This document shows, in pieces, positions 17,979 to 27,890 of a stretch of 64,000 nucleotides of DNA (position 1 is its first letter; the number at the start of each line of letters is the position of its first letter). This DNA comes from Streptomyces sp. ALI-76-A. GTDB lineage: Bacteria > Actinomycetota > Actinomycetes > Streptomycetales > Streptomycetaceae. The notes beneath the pieces were generated by a model. The model had not been told where the DNA came from and ran no database searches. It was given only the letters and a program-made list of their open reading frames with translations. The stretch covers positions 5,890,001-5,954,000 of the forward strand of contig NZ_JASVWB010000002.1 in NCBI RefSeq assembly GCF_030287445.1, given 5' to 3'. The position numbers were made by a program, and so were the translations under genes.

Positions 17979-18965
17979 TCAGAGCACCTTCTTGTCGGTC
18001 GTGCCGTCGGCCGGGGCGCCGGTCGAGCCGGTGTCCGGGCCGGAAACGGAATTGTCCCCCGAGGTGCCGCGCGGCTGGTCCGCCGGGGTTCCGCTCGTGG
18101 GCCCGGCCCCCTGGTGTGCCCCCGCTCCGCCTCCGCCGTCCCACGGTTCGTGCTCGTCCTCCCGGGGAGGGCGGCGCAGCAGGGCGATCGAGCCGGAGAT
18201 GGTGGTCGCCCGCAGCTTGCCGGTACCCGCGCCGAGGCGGCCGGTGATCTTGTGGGCGCCCCACTGGCCGTGCACCCGCAGGCCGTCGAAGGCGTTGGAG
18301 ATCGTGCCGCTGGCGGTGTTGGCCTCGACCTCCGCGTCGGCCGGCTGGGGCAGCCGGATGGCGATCTCGCCCGAGACGCTGGTCAGCCTGATGTCCGTGG
18401 GCCCGTCCGGATCGAGGTCGACGATCATCGAGCCGCTGACCGAGTCGCCCCGCACGGAGGGACCGGAGCCCTCGACGACCGTGAGGTCCCCGGAGACCGA
18501 GTTGAACCGGAGGTCGCCGGTGACGGCCTGCGCCTCCAGGTTCCCGGAGACCGTGTCGGCGCGGACCGGGCCGGAGAGTCCGACGAGTGTCGTGTCACCG
18601 GTGACGCCCTTGACCACCGACGATCCGCGTACGCCGGAGACGACGGCGGCCGCGTCGACCACGCCGACCTCCACGCGGGTGTCGGCCGGCACCGCCAGCG
18701 AGACGACGGCGCTGCGCCGCCAGCCCTTGCGGTCGAGCCACTTGAGGAAGCCCTTCCAGGGCAGGTCGTCGTACGCCACCGTGAGCGTGCCGTCGTCCTG
18801 GGTCACCACCAGGGGCGGGCCCTGGATGTCGGAGACCTCCAGGCGTGCGGAACGTTCGTCCGTGCCCACCACGTTCACCGTGCCACTGACGATGCGTACG
18901 TGGAGGGTCGTGACGGGATCGTCGAAGGTGAGCTTGGTGGGCTCCGTGACGGACCACTCGGGCAT
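17979..18965 (-). CDS. DUF4097 beta-strand repeat family protein
   Basis: A 328-residue protein with many short repeats of the DUF4097 (putative adhesin-like) beta helix, for example KGVTGDTTLVGLSGPVRADT and VSGNLEAQAVTGDLRFNSVS. There is no signal peptide or membrane helix, so it is probably cytoplasmic. A Gly/Ser/Thr-rich disordered tail ends the protein. The start ATG 18965 has a GGGGAGG ribosome site. It is first in an operon with the PadR regulator; DUF4097/PadR pairs are common in actinobacteria and their role is unknown. Confidence 0.88.
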   Translation of the reverse strand: MPEWSVTEPTKLTFDDPVTTLHVRIVSGTVNVVGTDERSARLEVSDIQGPPLVVTQDDGTLTVAYDDLPWKGFLKWLDRKGWRRSAVVSLAVPADTRVEVGVVDAAAVVSGVRGSSVVKGVTGDTTLVGLSGPVRADTVSGNLEAQAVTGDLRFNSVSGDLTVVEGSGPSVRGDSVSGSMIVDLDPDGPTDIRLTSVSGEIAIRLPQPADAEVEANTASGTISNAFDGLRVHGQWGAHKITGRLGAGTGKLRATTISGSIALLRRPPREDEHEPWDGGGGAGAHQGAGPTSGTPADQPRGTSGDNSVSGPDTGSTGAPADGTTDKKVL

Positions 18966-18989
18966 GTGCGGACCTCCCCGTCGTGACGC

Positions 18990-19030
18990 GCCATATCGCG
19001 TCATCTGTTGTTCACGATATATCGCGCACA
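18990..19030. promoter_or_regulatory. Promoter/operator of the DUF4097-padR operon
   Basis: An AT-rich island contains the perfect palindrome CGATATATCG (19015-19024) and a related half-site, ATATCGCG, at 18993-19000; ATATCGCG recurs at 19019-19026. PadR proteins commonly autoregulate through ATAT-containing palindromes, so this is the likely PadR site. Confidence 0.55.
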
Positions 19031-19149
19031 CGGAAAGTCAAGACACTCATAGGCTCCCCGGAACGGCGCCGGACCGGTCACGCGGGCCACGAAAAAGGTG
19101 GGCGCCACACCGGCGCCCACCCGAGCGAGATCCCGCCGAGCGAGGATCG

Positions 19150-19329
19150 CTACTCGTCGTCCTCGTCGTCCAACCGGGCCAGCCAGGTCGCCAGCCGCTC
19201 CACCGGCACCTCGAAGTCCGGGTTCAGATCGACGAAGGTCCGCAGCTGCTCGGCGAGCCACTCGAAGGTGACCTCCTCCGCGCCGCGCCGCTTCTCCAGT
19301 TCCTCGATGCCTCGGTCGGTGAAGTACAT
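19150..19329 (-). CDS. DUF6104-like small acidic protein
   Basis: A 59-residue conserved protein beginning MYFTDRGIEELEKRRGAEEV and ending in an acidic run (ARLDDEDDE). It has strong third-position GC and an ATG at 19329. The composition suggests a compact helical protein. I recall the same small protein beside kgd in other streptomycetes, but its function is unknown. It is short enough to be missed by length-filtered gene finding. Confidence 0.8.
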   Translation of the reverse strand: MYFTDRGIEELEKRRGAEEVTFEWLAEQLRTFVDLNPDFEVPVERLATWLARLDDEDDE

Positions 19330-19401
19330 GGGGTCGCTCTCCTGCGTCCGGACGGGGTGCTGGGAACCAGCCTACGTAGCCGCGCGGCCCGCGCTCGCGA
19401 A

Positions 19402-19442
19402 AGGGCCCGGCCCCGAGTCACCACGACTCGGGGCCGGGCCCT
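19402..19442. terminator. Perfect 17-bp hairpin, terminator of kgd
   Basis: Arms 19402-19418 and 19426-19442 pair without mismatch around a 7-base loop. It lies directly after the kgd stop and before the DUF6104-like gene on the same strand. Confidence 0.8.
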
Positions 19443-19474
19443 GTGCTCAGGCCACCTCAGGTCCGTTCAGAGGC

Positions 19475-22400
19475 TCAGGCCTCGAAGACCTCGCGCACCA
19501 GCTGCTCCTGCTCGGCCTGGTGGCGCTTCGCCGAACCGACGGCGGGGGAAGAGCCGTGCGGGCGGGAGATCCGCCGCAGACGCTCCCCGTGGGGTACGTC
19601 CGCGCCGACCGCCAGGTCCAGGTGGTCGATCAGGTTGAGGGCGATGAACGGCCAGGCACCCTGGTTGGCCGGCTCCTCCTGGGCCCACAGGTACTTCTCG
19701 GCGTTCGGGTACTTGGCGATCTCGGCCTGGAGCTCGGCACCCGGGAGCGGGTACAGGCGCTCGATGCGGATGATCGCCGTGTCCGTGACACCGCGCTTCT
19801 GACGCTCGCCCTCGAGGTCGTAGTAGACCTTGCCGGCGCAGAAGACGACCTTCTTGACGGCGGCCGGGTCGACCGACGTGTCACCGATGACCGGGCGGAA
19901 CTGACCGGTGGTGAACTCCTCCGCCTTCGAGGCCGCGGCCTTCAGACGCAGCATCGACTTCGGAGTGAAGACGACCAGCGGCTTGTGGTGCGGGTTGTGC
20001 ACCTGCCACCGCAGGAGGTGGAAGTAGTTCGACGGCAGCGTGGGCATGGCCACCGTCATGTTGTTCTGCGCGCACATCTGGAGGAAGCGCTCCGGGCGGG
20101 CGGACGAGTGGTCCGGGCCCTGGCCCTCGTAGCCGTGCGGCAGGAGCAGGACGACGCCGGAGGTCTGGGCCCACTTCTGCTCCGCCGACGAGATGAACTC
20201 GTCCACGACCGTCTGGGCGCCGTTGACGAAGTCGCCGAACTGCGCCTCCCACATCACGAGCGCGTCGGGGCGGGCCAGCGAGTAGCCGTACTCGAAGCCC
20301 ATCGCCGCGTACTCGGACAGGAGCGAGTTGTAGACGTTGTACCGCGCCTGGTCCTCGGAGAGGTACATCAGCGGCGTGAACTCCTCGCCGGTGGCCCGGT
20401 CGATCAGCACCGCGTGGCGCTGGCCGAACGTGCCGCGCTGCGAGTCCTGGCCCGCCAGGCGCACCGGGACGCCCTCCAGCAGGAGGGAGCCGACGGCGAG
20501 GGTCTCGCCCATGCCCCAGTCGATCGTGCCGTCCTCGACCATGGCCGCCCGGCGCTGGAGCTGCGGCAGCAGACGCGGGTGGGCGGTGATGTGGTCGGGG
20601 ATGTTGACCTGGGACTCGGCGATCCGCTTGACGACCTCCGTGGTCACCGCGGTGTTCACGGCGACCGGGAACTCCGCCTGCGGGTCGGAGGACTCCACCA
20701 CCGAGGGCTGCGAAGTGGCCTCGCGGACCTCCGTGAAGACCTTCTCCAGCTGGCCCTGGTAGTCCTGCAGGGCCTGCTCGGCCTCTTCCAGGGTGATGTC
20801 GCCGCGCCCGATCAGCGACTCGGTGTACAGCTTGCGCACCGAGCGCTTCTTGTCGATCAGGTCGTACATCAGGGGCTGGGTGAAGGCCGGGTTGTCCGAC
20901 TCGTTGTGACCGCGGCGGCGGTAGCAGATGAGGTCGATCACCACGTCCTTGTTGAACGCCTGGCGGAACTCGAAGGCCAGCCGCGCGACGCGGACCACGG
21001 CCTCCGGGTCGTCGCCGTTCACGTGGAAGATCGGCGCCTCGATCATGCGGGCCACGTCCGTCGCGTACATGGAGGAACGTGAGGACTCGGGCGCCGCGGT
21101 GAAGCCGACCTGGTTGTTGATGACGATGTGGACGGTGCCGCCGGTGCGGTAACCCCGCAGCTGCGACATGTTCAGGGTCTCGGCCACCACGCCCTGGCCC
21201 GCGAAGGCCGCGTCGCCGTGCAGGGCCACGGGCAGGACCGTGAAGTCGGTGCCGCCCTTGTTGATGATGTCCTGCTTGGCGCGCGAGACGCCCTCCAGGA
21301 TCGGGTCGACCGCCTCCAGGTGCGAGGGGTTGGCGACGAGCGTGACCTTGATCTGCTCGCCGTCCAGGCCCGTGAAGGTGCCCTCCGCGCCCAGGTGGTA
21401 CTTCACGTCGCCGGAGCCGTGCATCGACTTCGGGTCGAGGTTGCCCTCGAACTCGCGGAAGATCTGGGCGTACGACTTGCCGACGATGTTCGCCAGGACG
21501 TTCAGCCGGCCGCGGTGGGCCATGCCGATGACGACCTCGTCCAGGCGCGACTCGGCGGCCGAGTCCAGCACCGCGTCGAGCAGCGGGATGACGGACTCGC
21601 CGCCCTCCAGGGAGAAGCGCTTCTGGCCGACGTACTTCGTCTGCAGGAAGGTCTCGAAGGCCTCCGCCGCGTTCAGCCGGCGCAGGATGCGCAGCTGCTC
21701 CTCGCGCTCCGGCTTGGTGTGCGAGCGCTCGATGCGGTCCTGGATCCACTTGCGCTGCTTCGGGTCCTGGATGTGCATGAACTCGACGCCCGTGGTGCGG
21801 CAGTACGAGTCGCGCAGCACGCCGAGGATGTCACGCAGCTTCATCAGGGACTTGCCCGCGAAGCCGCCGACGGCGAACTCGCGCTCCAGGTCCCACAGCG
21901 TCAGGCCGTGCTCGGTGATGTCCAGGTCGGGGTGCTTGCGCTGGCGGTACTCCAGCGGGTCGGTGTCGGCCATGACGTGGCCGCGGACCCGGTAGGAGTG
22001 GATCAGCTCGAAGACCCGGGCGGCCTTGGTGACGTCGTCGTCGTGGCTGGCGTCGATGTCCTTGAGCCAGCGGACCGGCTCGTAGGGGATGCGCAGCGCC
22101 TCGAAGATGTCGTCGTAGAAGCCCTGCTCGCCGAGGAGGTAGTTCGCGACGACGCGCAGGAACTCGCCGGAGGCGGCGCCCTGGATCACCCGGTGGTCGT
22201 AGGTCGACGTGAGCGTCATGACCTTCGAGATGCCGAGCTTGTTCAGGGTGTCCTGGCTGGTGCCCTGGAACTCCGCCGGGTAGTCCATCGAACCGACGCC
22301 CATGATGACCGACTGGCCGGGCATCAGCCGCGGCACCGAGTGGACGGTGCCGAGACCACCGGGGTTGGTCAGGGAGACCGTGACACCGGTGAAGTCGTCC

Positions 22401-23287
22401 ATCGTCAGCTTGCCGTCGCGGGCGCGGCGGACGATGTCCTCGTAGGCCTGCCAGAACTCGAAGAAGTTCAGCGTCTCGGCCTTCTTGATGCCGGCGACGA
22501 CGAGCTGGCGGTCACCGTTCGGCTTCACCAGGTCGATCGCCAGGCCGAAGTTGACGTGCGCGGGCTTGACGAGGGTCGGCTTGCCGTCCTTCTCCGCGTA
22601 GTGCCAGTTCATCGACGGCATGGCCTTGATGGCCTGCACCATCGCGTACCCGATCAGGTGCGTGAAGGAGATCTTCCCGCCCCGGGCGCGCTTGAGGTGG
22701 TTGTTGATGACGATGCGGTTGTCGAAGAGCAGCTTCACCGGGACCGCGCGCACGGACGTGGCCGTGGGCAGCTCCAGCGAGGCGTTCATGTTCTTCGCGA
22801 CCGCGGCGGCGGGACCGCGCAGCGTCACCAGCTCGGGGCCGTCCGCGGACGCCGCGGGCTCGGCCTTGGCCGCGGGCTTCGCGGCGGCGGGCTTCGCGGC
22901 CGGAGCGGGCGCGGCGGCCTTGGCGGGCGCCGGAGCCGGGGCAGCGGGCTGCGCCGCGGGTGCCGGGGCGGCCGGAGCCGCGGCCTTGGCCGGTGCGGGC
23001 GCGGACGCCTGGGCCGGTGCGGCGGCAGGCGTGGACCGGGCCGGGGTGGGGGTGGTTCCCGCGGCCCCCGTGGCCGCAGTACCCGCCGGAGCCGAGGCGA
23101 CGGCCGCGCCCGGCTTGTAATCGGCGAAGAAGTCCCACCAGGCTCGGTCTACGGAGTTCGGGTCCTGGAGGTACTGCTGATAGATCTCGTCGACGAGCCA
23201 CTCGTTGGGACCGAACGCCGCGGCGGGGTTCTTCCCGGCTTGGTCGTCGGTCGAGATGCTCGAGTTACTGGGGGACTGTGGCGACAC
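19475..23287 (-). CDS. kgd: Multifunctional 2-oxoglutarate dehydrogenase/decarboxylase (E1/E2 fusion)
   Basis: A 1270-residue actinobacterial-type enzyme of the TCA cycle. Residues 1-60 are the E1 N-terminal segment ([20 protein letters not shown]). An Ala/Pro linker runs to about residue 165. An E2 acyltransferase core without lipoyl domain follows, with [18 protein letters not shown] (the active-site HRxxxG variant seen in Kgd). The thiamine-diphosphate E1 domain contains [39 protein letters not shown] and VINNQVGFT. It converts 2-oxoglutarate to succinyl-CoA with a separate lipoyl E2 and E3; GarA-type control is likely. The start GTG 23287 ([10 protein letters not shown]) gives the usual length. 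Confidence 0.96.
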   Translation of the reverse strand: MSPQSPSNSSISTDDQAGKNPAAAFGPNEWLVDEIYQQYLQDPNSVDRAWWDFFADYKPGAAVASAPAGTAATGAAGTTPTPARSTPAAAPAQASAPAPAKAAAPAAPAPAAQPAAPAPAPAKAAAPAPAAKPAAAKPAAKAEPAASADGPELVTLRGPAAAVAKNMNASLELPTATSVRAVPVKLLFDNRIVINNHLKRARGGKISFTHLIGYAMVQAIKAMPSMNWHYAEKDGKPTLVKPAHVNFGLAIDLVKPNGDRQLVVAGIKKAETLNFFEFWQAYEDIVRRARDGKLTMDDFTGVTVSLTNPGGLGTVHSVPRLMPGQSVIMGVGSMDYPAEFQGTSQDTLNKLGISKVMTLTSTYDHRVIQGAASGEFLRVVANYLLGEQGFYDDIFEALRIPYEPVRWLKDIDASHDDDVTKAARVFELIHSYRVRGHVMADTDPLEYRQRKHPDLDITEHGLTLWDLEREFAVGGFAGKSLMKLRDILGVLRDSYCRTTGVEFMHIQDPKQRKWIQDRIERSHTKPEREEQLRILRRLNAAEAFETFLQTKYVGQKRFSLEGGESVIPLLDAVLDSAAESRLDEVVIGMAHRGRLNVLANIVGKSYAQIFREFEGNLDPKSMHGSGDVKYHLGAEGTFTGLDGEQIKVTLVANPSHLEAVDPILEGVSRAKQDIINKGGTDFTVLPVALHGDAAFAGQGVVAETLNMSQLRGYRTGGTVHIVINNQVGFTAAPESSRSSMYATDVARMIEAPIFHVNGDDPEAVVRVARLAFEFRQAFNKDVVIDLICYRRRGHNESDNPAFTQPLMYDLIDKKRSVRKLYTESLIGRGDITLEEAEQALQDYQGQLEKVFTEVREATSQPSVVESSDPQAEFPVAVNTAVTTEVVKRIAESQVNIPDHITAHPRLLPQLQRRAAMVEDGTIDWGMGETLAVGSLLLEGVPVRLAGQDSQRGTFGQRHAVLIDRATGEEFTPLMYLSEDQARYNVYNSLLSEYAAMGFEYGYSLARPDALVMWEAQFGDFVNGAQTVVDEFISSAEQKWAQTSGVVLLLPHGYEGQGPDHSSARPERFLQMCAQNNMTVAMPTLPSNYFHLLRWQVHNPHHKPLVVFTPKSMLRLKAAASKAEEFTTGQFRPVIGDTSVDPAAVKKVVFCAGKVYYDLEGERQKRGVTDTAIIRIERLYPLPGAELQAEIAKYPNAEKYLWAQEEPANQGAWPFIALNLIDHLDLAVGADVPHGERLRRISRPHGSSPAVGSAKRHQAEQEQLVREVFEA

Positions 23288-23568
23288 GGCGGCAACCGCC
23301 CTCTTCCGCTTCACAAGGTGATGGACAGCGGGAATAAAGGCTACGCCTCCCCGACCGGGAAGGTCAGGCCGGGCCCGTTCATCGTCGTGTAAGTCACATG
23401 AAAGCGCGTGTTTCGGGGATGGAAATGGCGGGAAACAAGCGTGGTTCTGCTTCAGCGGGGACGGCGCGGCCCGGCCTCGGCGCGACGAACGCGCGGGCCT
23501 GTGCCTGATCACACGTGTCCGTCATGGCGGACGCCCGTGGATCTTGTGGCTCCGCTTCGAACTTTACG

Positions 23569-24675
23569 TCAACTTGGCAAAGATGGAAGTCCCGGAAGGG
23601 TGACAAGAATCCGGCAACCCCGCTCGGATTCGGCCACTCCGATCCGGCCGCCGTGCAGATCCACCGCCCAGCGGGCGATCGCCAGGCCGAGCCCCGTGCC
23701 CCCGTCGCTGCCGGGACCGTGCGGCCGGTTGACGCTGCCGCGGTTGAACCGCTCGAAGACGCGCCGCCACTCCGACCGCGGAATGCCGGGTCCCTCGTCG
23801 AGAACCTCCAGCTCGAGGGACTCGGGCAGAGTCCCGCGCCGCGCCTTGACCGTGACCCGGCCGTGCGGCGGGCTGTGCTTGACCGCGTTGTCGATGAGGT
23901 TCGCCACCACCTGGTGGATCCGCTCCGGGTCCGCGTGCGCGGTCAGCTCCGGCGGGGACACGTCGAGGTGCAGATGGACGTCCGTACGGGTGTGGCTGCC
24001 GGAGCCCGAGGCGATGCCCGCGCGCGCGGAGGCGACCATGTTGGCCTCCTTCAGCACGCCCGACAGGTACGGCCACACCTCGAAACGCCGCTTGCGCAGC
24101 GGTACGACGCCGTTGTCCAGCCGGGACAGGTCCAGCAGTGTCTCGACCAGCCGGCCGAGCCGCTCGGTCTGCTTCAGGGCCGTCCGCATGGTCTCCGGGT
24201 CGGCCTGGGTGACCCCGTCGACGATGTTCTCCAGCACCGCGCGCAGCCCCGCGATCGGGGTGCGCAACTCGTGCGAGACGTTCGCCACGAGTTCCTTGCG
24301 CTGGCTCTCCTGGGCCTCCAGGTCGTCCGCCATGCGGTTGATCGTCTGGGCCAGGTCGCCCAGCTCGTCGCGGCGGTTCTCCCGCACCCGGCGGGTGTAG
24401 TCGCCGTGCGAGATGGACCGGGCCACCGCGTTCATGTCGTCCAGCGGCGCGGTGAGCGAATGCGCCACGAACTGCGTAATGAGCAGTGTGGCGATCATCG
24501 AGAAGACCGTGATGAAGCGCAGCTCCGTCTGCGTGCGCACCGCGATCATCGACAGGCCGGTGGTGATCAGCACCGACGTGACCACCAGCGCGCCCAGCTT
24601 GGTCTTGATCGAGTACGGGCTCACGCCCCCCCAGGGCTCCCTGGGTCTTCTGCGACCGGCCGGCCCGTCGCTCAT
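23569..24675 (-). CDS. Two-component sensor histidine kinase
   Basis: A 368-residue membrane kinase. A hydrophobic pair near residues 25-70 (LGALVVTSVLITTGLSMIAV, FITVFSMIATLLITQFVAHS) leads to HAMP (LTAPLDDMNAVARSISHGDY). The phosphoacceptor box is ANVSHELRTPIAGL, and the ATPase domain has NLIDNAVKHS, DEGPGIP and GGTGLGLAIARWAVDLHGG. The short outside loop suggests it senses a signal in or at the membrane. The ATG overlaps the stop of the response regulator gene (ATGA). The pair lies directly upstream of kgd in order but ends before it. Confidence 0.94.
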   Translation of the reverse strand: MSDGPAGRRRPREPWGGVSPYSIKTKLGALVVTSVLITTGLSMIAVRTQTELRFITVFSMIATLLITQFVAHSLTAPLDDMNAVARSISHGDYTRRVRENRRDELGDLAQTINRMADDLEAQESQRKELVANVSHELRTPIAGLRAVLENIVDGVTQADPETMRTALKQTERLGRLVETLLDLSRLDNGVVPLRKRRFEVWPYLSGVLKEANMVASARAGIASGSGSHTRTDVHLHLDVSPPELTAHADPERIHQVVANLIDNAVKHSPPHGRVTVKARRGTLPESLELEVLDEGPGIPRSEWRRVFERFNRGSVNRPHGPGSDGGTGLGLAIARWAVDLHGGRIGVAESERGCRILVTLPGLPSLPS

Positions 24676-25409
24676 GGCGTCGGCGTCTCCAGGGCGTACC
24701 CGACGCCGTGCACCGTGCGGATCCGCTCGGCGCCGATCTTCCGGCGCAGCGCCTTGATGTGGCTGTCGACCGTGCGGGTGCCGGAGGCGTCCGCCCAGTC
24801 CCACACCTCCGCCAGCAGCTGCTCCCGGGAGAGCACCGCGCGCGGGGTGTTCGCCAGACAGACCAGGAGGTCGAACTCGGTGGGCGTCAGGTGGACGTCC
24901 TCGGAGCGAACCCGTACCCGGCGCTGCGCGTGGTCGATCTCCAGCTCGCCGAGCCGCAGGATGCCGCTGCGGGGCGTCGTGGCGGCCAGCGCGGCCCGCT
25001 CGACGCGGCGCAGCAGCACGTGGACCCGTGCGGCCAGCTCCCGCATGGAGAAAGGCTTCGTCATGTAGTCGTCGGCGCCGACGCCCAGCCCGACCAGCAT
25101 GTCGGTCTCGTCGTCGCGCGCGGTCAGCATCAGCACCGGAACCGGCCGGGCCGCCTGGACGCGCCGGCAGACCTCCAGACCGTCGAAGCCCGGCAGCATG
25201 ATGTCGAGGATCAGCAGGTCGGGCTGCCATGCCTCGGCCGTGTCCACGGCGGACGGACCGTCGACCGCCGTTTGCACGAGGAATCCCTCGGCGCGCAGAC
25301 GGGTCGCGATGGCGTCCACGATCGTCGGGTCGTCCTCGACGACCAGGACCCGGCGCTGCGCGCCCGGAGTCGCCGCCGTGCCGTTGTGGGAGGTGTGTGT
25401 CTGCTCCAT
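24672..25409 (-). CDS. OmpR-family response regulator
   Basis: A 245-residue regulator. The receiver domain carries the acidic pair in VLVVEDDPTIVDAI, the phosphoacceptor aspartate in LLILDIMLPGFDGLEV, and the lysine in DDYMTKPFSMRELAARV. The C-terminal winged helix has LTPTEFDLLVCLANTPRAVL and RTVDSHIKALRRKIG. It is translated together with the downstream kinase. The target genes cannot be inferred from the window. Confidence 0.95.
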   Translation of the reverse strand: MEQTHTSHNGTAATPGAQRRVLVVEDDPTIVDAIATRLRAEGFLVQTAVDGPSAVDTAEAWQPDLLILDIMLPGFDGLEVCRRVQAARPVPVLMLTARDDETDMLVGLGVGADDYMTKPFSMRELAARVHVLLRRVERAALAATTPRSGILRLGELEIDHAQRRVRVRSEDVHLTPTEFDLLVCLANTPRAVLSREQLLAEVWDWADASGTRTVDSHIKALRRKIGAERIRTVHGVGYALETPTP

Positions 25410-25533
25410 CGCCCGCCCCTGAGGTGTGCAATTCCGGAACCAGTGGGGTGATTCCTTGTTCGCGCATGACTGCGCTTGACGCTTGAATGATCGGCGTCAG
25501 GGAAGCAGGGTACGGGGAGTCACCGCGCCTTTG

Positions 25534-26277
25534 CTATCCAGGCCGGACGGCGAGATGCACGACGTCGGGCACGCCCCGGGCAACCTGGATCTCTTCGGTA
25601 CGCACCTGCCGGAACCCGGCATTCCGCAAGCTTCCCTCGAATTTCGGTGAGGGTCGGGCGGACCACACCGCCAGTACCCCGCCCGGCTTCAACGCCCTTG
25701 CGCAGCTTGTGAGTCCGGCGGAGGAGTACAGGCTGTCGTTGCCCTCGGTGACCGTCCAGTCCGGGCCGTTGTCGATGTCGAGGCACAACGCGTCGAATGT
25801 GTCGCATGTCTCATTGACGAATGCGACCAGATCGGTTTTCACAATGTCGGTGCGGGGATCGGCGAAAGCCTCGGCGGACAGGGCCGCCAGGGGTCCCTCG
25901 CGGTGCCAGTCGATGATCGCGGTCTCACGTTCCACCACCGTGATACGGCCCCAGCGGGGGTTCGCGGCGGCGTGCGCGAGCGAGAAGCCGACGCCGAGTC
26001 CGCCGATCAGCACGCTCGGCTCGGCCCGGTCGTCGAGGGCGTCCAGTGCCGCGTCGATCAGCCGTCGTTCCGAGCGGCCGTCCGAGGTGTCCATCAGGAA
26101 GCAGCCGTTGGCGATGATCTGCAGCAACGCGCCGTGCCGGCGCAGGACGACCTCGCCGTAGGGGCCCTCGCGGCGGTCCAGGACCTGGGGCGCGTCGTGG
26201 GAGACGCCCTGCGCGACGCCGTCGTGCGGAGCACCGTCGTGCGCGACGGTGTGCGGAGTGTCGTACGGGGTGAGCAT
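25534..26277 (-). CDS. Spermidine-synthase-like protein
   Basis: A 247-residue protein with the spermidine/spermine synthase (PABS) methyltransferase-like fold: LLQIIANGCFLMDTSDGRSE, then the nucleotide motif SVLIGGLGVGFSLAHA near residue 90, and DIDNGPDWTVTEG. The aminopropyltransferase polyamine-binding residues are not evident, so the enzyme may not make spermidine. ATG 26277 (MLTPYDTPHTV) is one possible start; the frame is open to 26334. Single gene; divergent from the rhomboid-like gene. Confidence 0.8.
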   Translation of the reverse strand: MLTPYDTPHTVAHDGAPHDGVAQGVSHDAPQVLDRREGPYGEVVLRRHGALLQIIANGCFLMDTSDGRSERRLIDAALDALDDRAEPSVLIGGLGVGFSLAHAAANPRWGRITVVERETAIIDWHREGPLAALSAEAFADPRTDIVKTDLVAFVNETCDTFDALCLDIDNGPDWTVTEGNDSLYSSAGLTSCARALKPGGVLAVWSARPSPKFEGSLRNAGFRQVRTEEIQVARGVPDVVHLAVRPG

Positions 26278-26390
26278 CGGCCCATTTTGGCAGGGGGGGC
26301 GGTGACTTCGAAGGGCTTCTGTGGCGAGGGTCATGGACAGCGGCCCGACGGGGCGCGAAAGGTGGGGCGGAACGGAAGGGGCGGCTCACC

Positions 26391-27182
26391 GTGGAACCGG
26401 GCGGGCAGAGGGGCGCGTCGGGTGGTGCGTCGGTGTCGGGTCGTGGGTCCGTGTCGGGTGGTGGGCCGGCGTCGGGTCGTGCGTCGGTGTCGGGTCGTGC
26501 GTCGGCGTCGGGTCGTGGGTCCGTGCCGGGGCCGTCCGGTGGTGGTTCGGGAGCGGGTCCGCGTCCGCGTGGGCGACGGTCGCTGTGCGGACTTGCCCTG
26601 GTGCCGTTCACCAGTGGGTACGCCGTGGTGCTCGCCGTCACCTCGCTGGTCGCGGAGTACGCCGGTCCCGAGACCGTGCACGCCCTGCACCAGGCATCCA
26701 GTACCGATGTGGCACACCTCGTGCGGACGCCCCTACTGGTGCTGCCGGCCAGCGCGCTGTGGATCGCGGGCGGGATCCTCACGCCGTACGCGCTCGGCTT
26801 CCTGCTTGTTCTCGCGGTACTGGAGCGGCGGATCGGCGGGACGCGCACGGCCTGTGTGTTCCTGCTCGGGCACGTCCCCACCACGCTGGTGACCGAGGGG
26901 GCGGTCGGGCTCGCGGTGCTGGCCGGGCAGTTGCCCGACAGTTCGCTGCACCGGCTCGACTACGGCGTCAGTTTCGGCGGGGCCGCGTGTGCGGGCGCCC
27001 TCGCGGGACTGCTCACGCCGTGGCCGCGGTGGCTGTTGCTGGTGGTTCTCGGGAGCGTGCTCGTGGGGGACCTGCTCGCGGTCACGGACCCGATGACGAA
27101 CTGGGGTCACCTGACGGCGTTCGCGATCGGGATAGCGCTGTGGCGTTCGGTACGGCGGTGGCGACGGGCTCGGGCGAGGTGA
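26391..27182 (+). CDS. Rhomboid-like integral membrane protein
   Basis: A 263-residue protein with about six hydrophobic helices from residue 65 on. Rhomboid-type residues appear as YGVSFGGAACAGAL (G-x-S) near residue 192 and NWGHLTAFAIGI (G-H) near residue 240, which would be the serine and histidine of the intramembrane dyad. The first 60 residues are low-complexity Gly/Ser/Ala repeats (ASVSGRGSVSGGG and similar) from an 18-base DNA repeat. The start is GTG 26391. It is the last conserved-type gene before the accessory cluster. Confidence 0.72.
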   Translation: MEPGGQRGASGGASVSGRGSVSGGGPASGRASVSGRASASGRGSVPGPSGGGSGAGPRPRGRRSLCGLALVPFTSGYAVVLAVTSLVAEYAGPETVHALHQASSTDVAHLVRTPLLVLPASALWIAGGILTPYALGFLLVLAVLERRIGGTRTACVFLLGHVPTTLVTEGAVGLAVLAGQLPDSSLHRLDYGVSFGGAACAGALAGLLTPWPRWLLLVVLGSVLVGDLLAVTDPMTNWGHLTAFAIGIALWRSVRRWRRARAR

Positions 27183-27635
27183 ACCCCGGGGGCGTCCCCG
27201 GGGGTCGGGAAGTGTCGCGTGCGAGTGCGGTGCGAGTGGTTCCTACAGGTGGCTCAGGCTGTGATCCGCGACAGGAAAGCCAGGCCTGAACCGTGCATGA
27301 TTTGGCCGCCCGGATTCACTGTGCGCATTCGATAGAGCGTCGATCCGGAGCAAAGTGGAACTGCGGGATATTTGTCGTCGAACCTGGACATGCGGCTGCG
27401 GATCTCTCGGGAAATCATGCCGTTACTCTTCCCTTTGTGTAGCTGGAGTCGACTGGAAATCGAGGTCGCCCGGGCGGATGGCTGAAAAAAGTTCACGGAG
27501 TCAGGCAAAGGGGCATCTTGCGAAGGCCTGAATCATGAAGATACGTTCGTTCCTGCGCTGGACGGCCGGGGAGTCGGGCGCTGGCCGTGGCAAGTCATTT
27601 CGCAGGGCACCATTCACCAGGAACAGGAGATCCGC
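27183..27635. other. Leader region of the accessory peptide cluster
   Basis: About 450 bases of clearly lower GC than the rest of the window, with sequences such as GGATGGCTGAAAAAAGTTCA (27474-27493) and TCATGCCGTTACTCTTCCCT. It probably carries the cluster promoter. A 34-codon frame from ATG 27535 ends inside the start codon of the 49-residue peptide (GCATGA), with GAAGG 8-12 bases upstream; it could be a coupled leader peptide or chance. An 84-codon minus-strand frame (27254-27508) shows no coding bias. Confidence 0.45.
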
Positions 27636-27785
27636 ATGAATCTCAATCACGAGACCGCGCAGGACTTCGACGTCGACGCCCTCCTTGCCCTCGCCGAGGC
27701 TGACGAGGCCCTCTCCGTCGAGACCGTCACTCCCAACCGCCTCAACAGCAAGTACGCCCTTCTGCAGGAGCCCGGCAACGGCTGA
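27636..27785 (+). CDS. Candidate RiPP precursor peptide (49 residues)
   Basis: A 49-codon gene with a strong AGGAG ribosome site 6 bases before ATG 27636, strong third-position GC, and the usual layout of a ribosomal peptide precursor. The first about 33 residues are acidic and helical (QDFDVDALLALAEADEALSV, a leader-like segment). The last 16 residues, NRLNSKYALLQEPGNG, are basic and polar with no Cys, after TVTP. A B12-radical SAM gene begins 106 bases downstream, followed by oxygenase, exporter and methyltransferase genes. I do not recognise the family. The leader/core border is inferred. It is too short for length-filtered gene callers. Confidence 0.7.
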   Translation: MNLNHETAQDFDVDALLALAEADEALSVETVTPNRLNSKYALLQEPGNG

Positions 27786-27890
27786 CCGGTGGACTTGCGC
27801 TTCAGTCTGACCGGCTGAGGCACGTCCCGTCCGCGTTCTGATGGCCACACTCGACTCCCCATCCAGCATCGGACCTTCACGAGGGCTCAC

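Noticed and set aside
21128..23392. A 754-codon frame antisense to kgd
   Set aside because: Shadow frame of a long GC-rich gene; no motif or ribosome site, and kgd explains the region.
23569..25467. A 632-codon frame covering both kinase and response regulator
   Set aside because: The N-terminal part is an out-of-frame reading of the regulator; the kinase starts at 24675 with an ATGA overlap.
27254..27508. An 84-codon minus-strand frame before the peptide cluster
   Set aside because: Weak third-position bias, no ribosome site and no recognisable motif; more likely leader DNA of the cluster.
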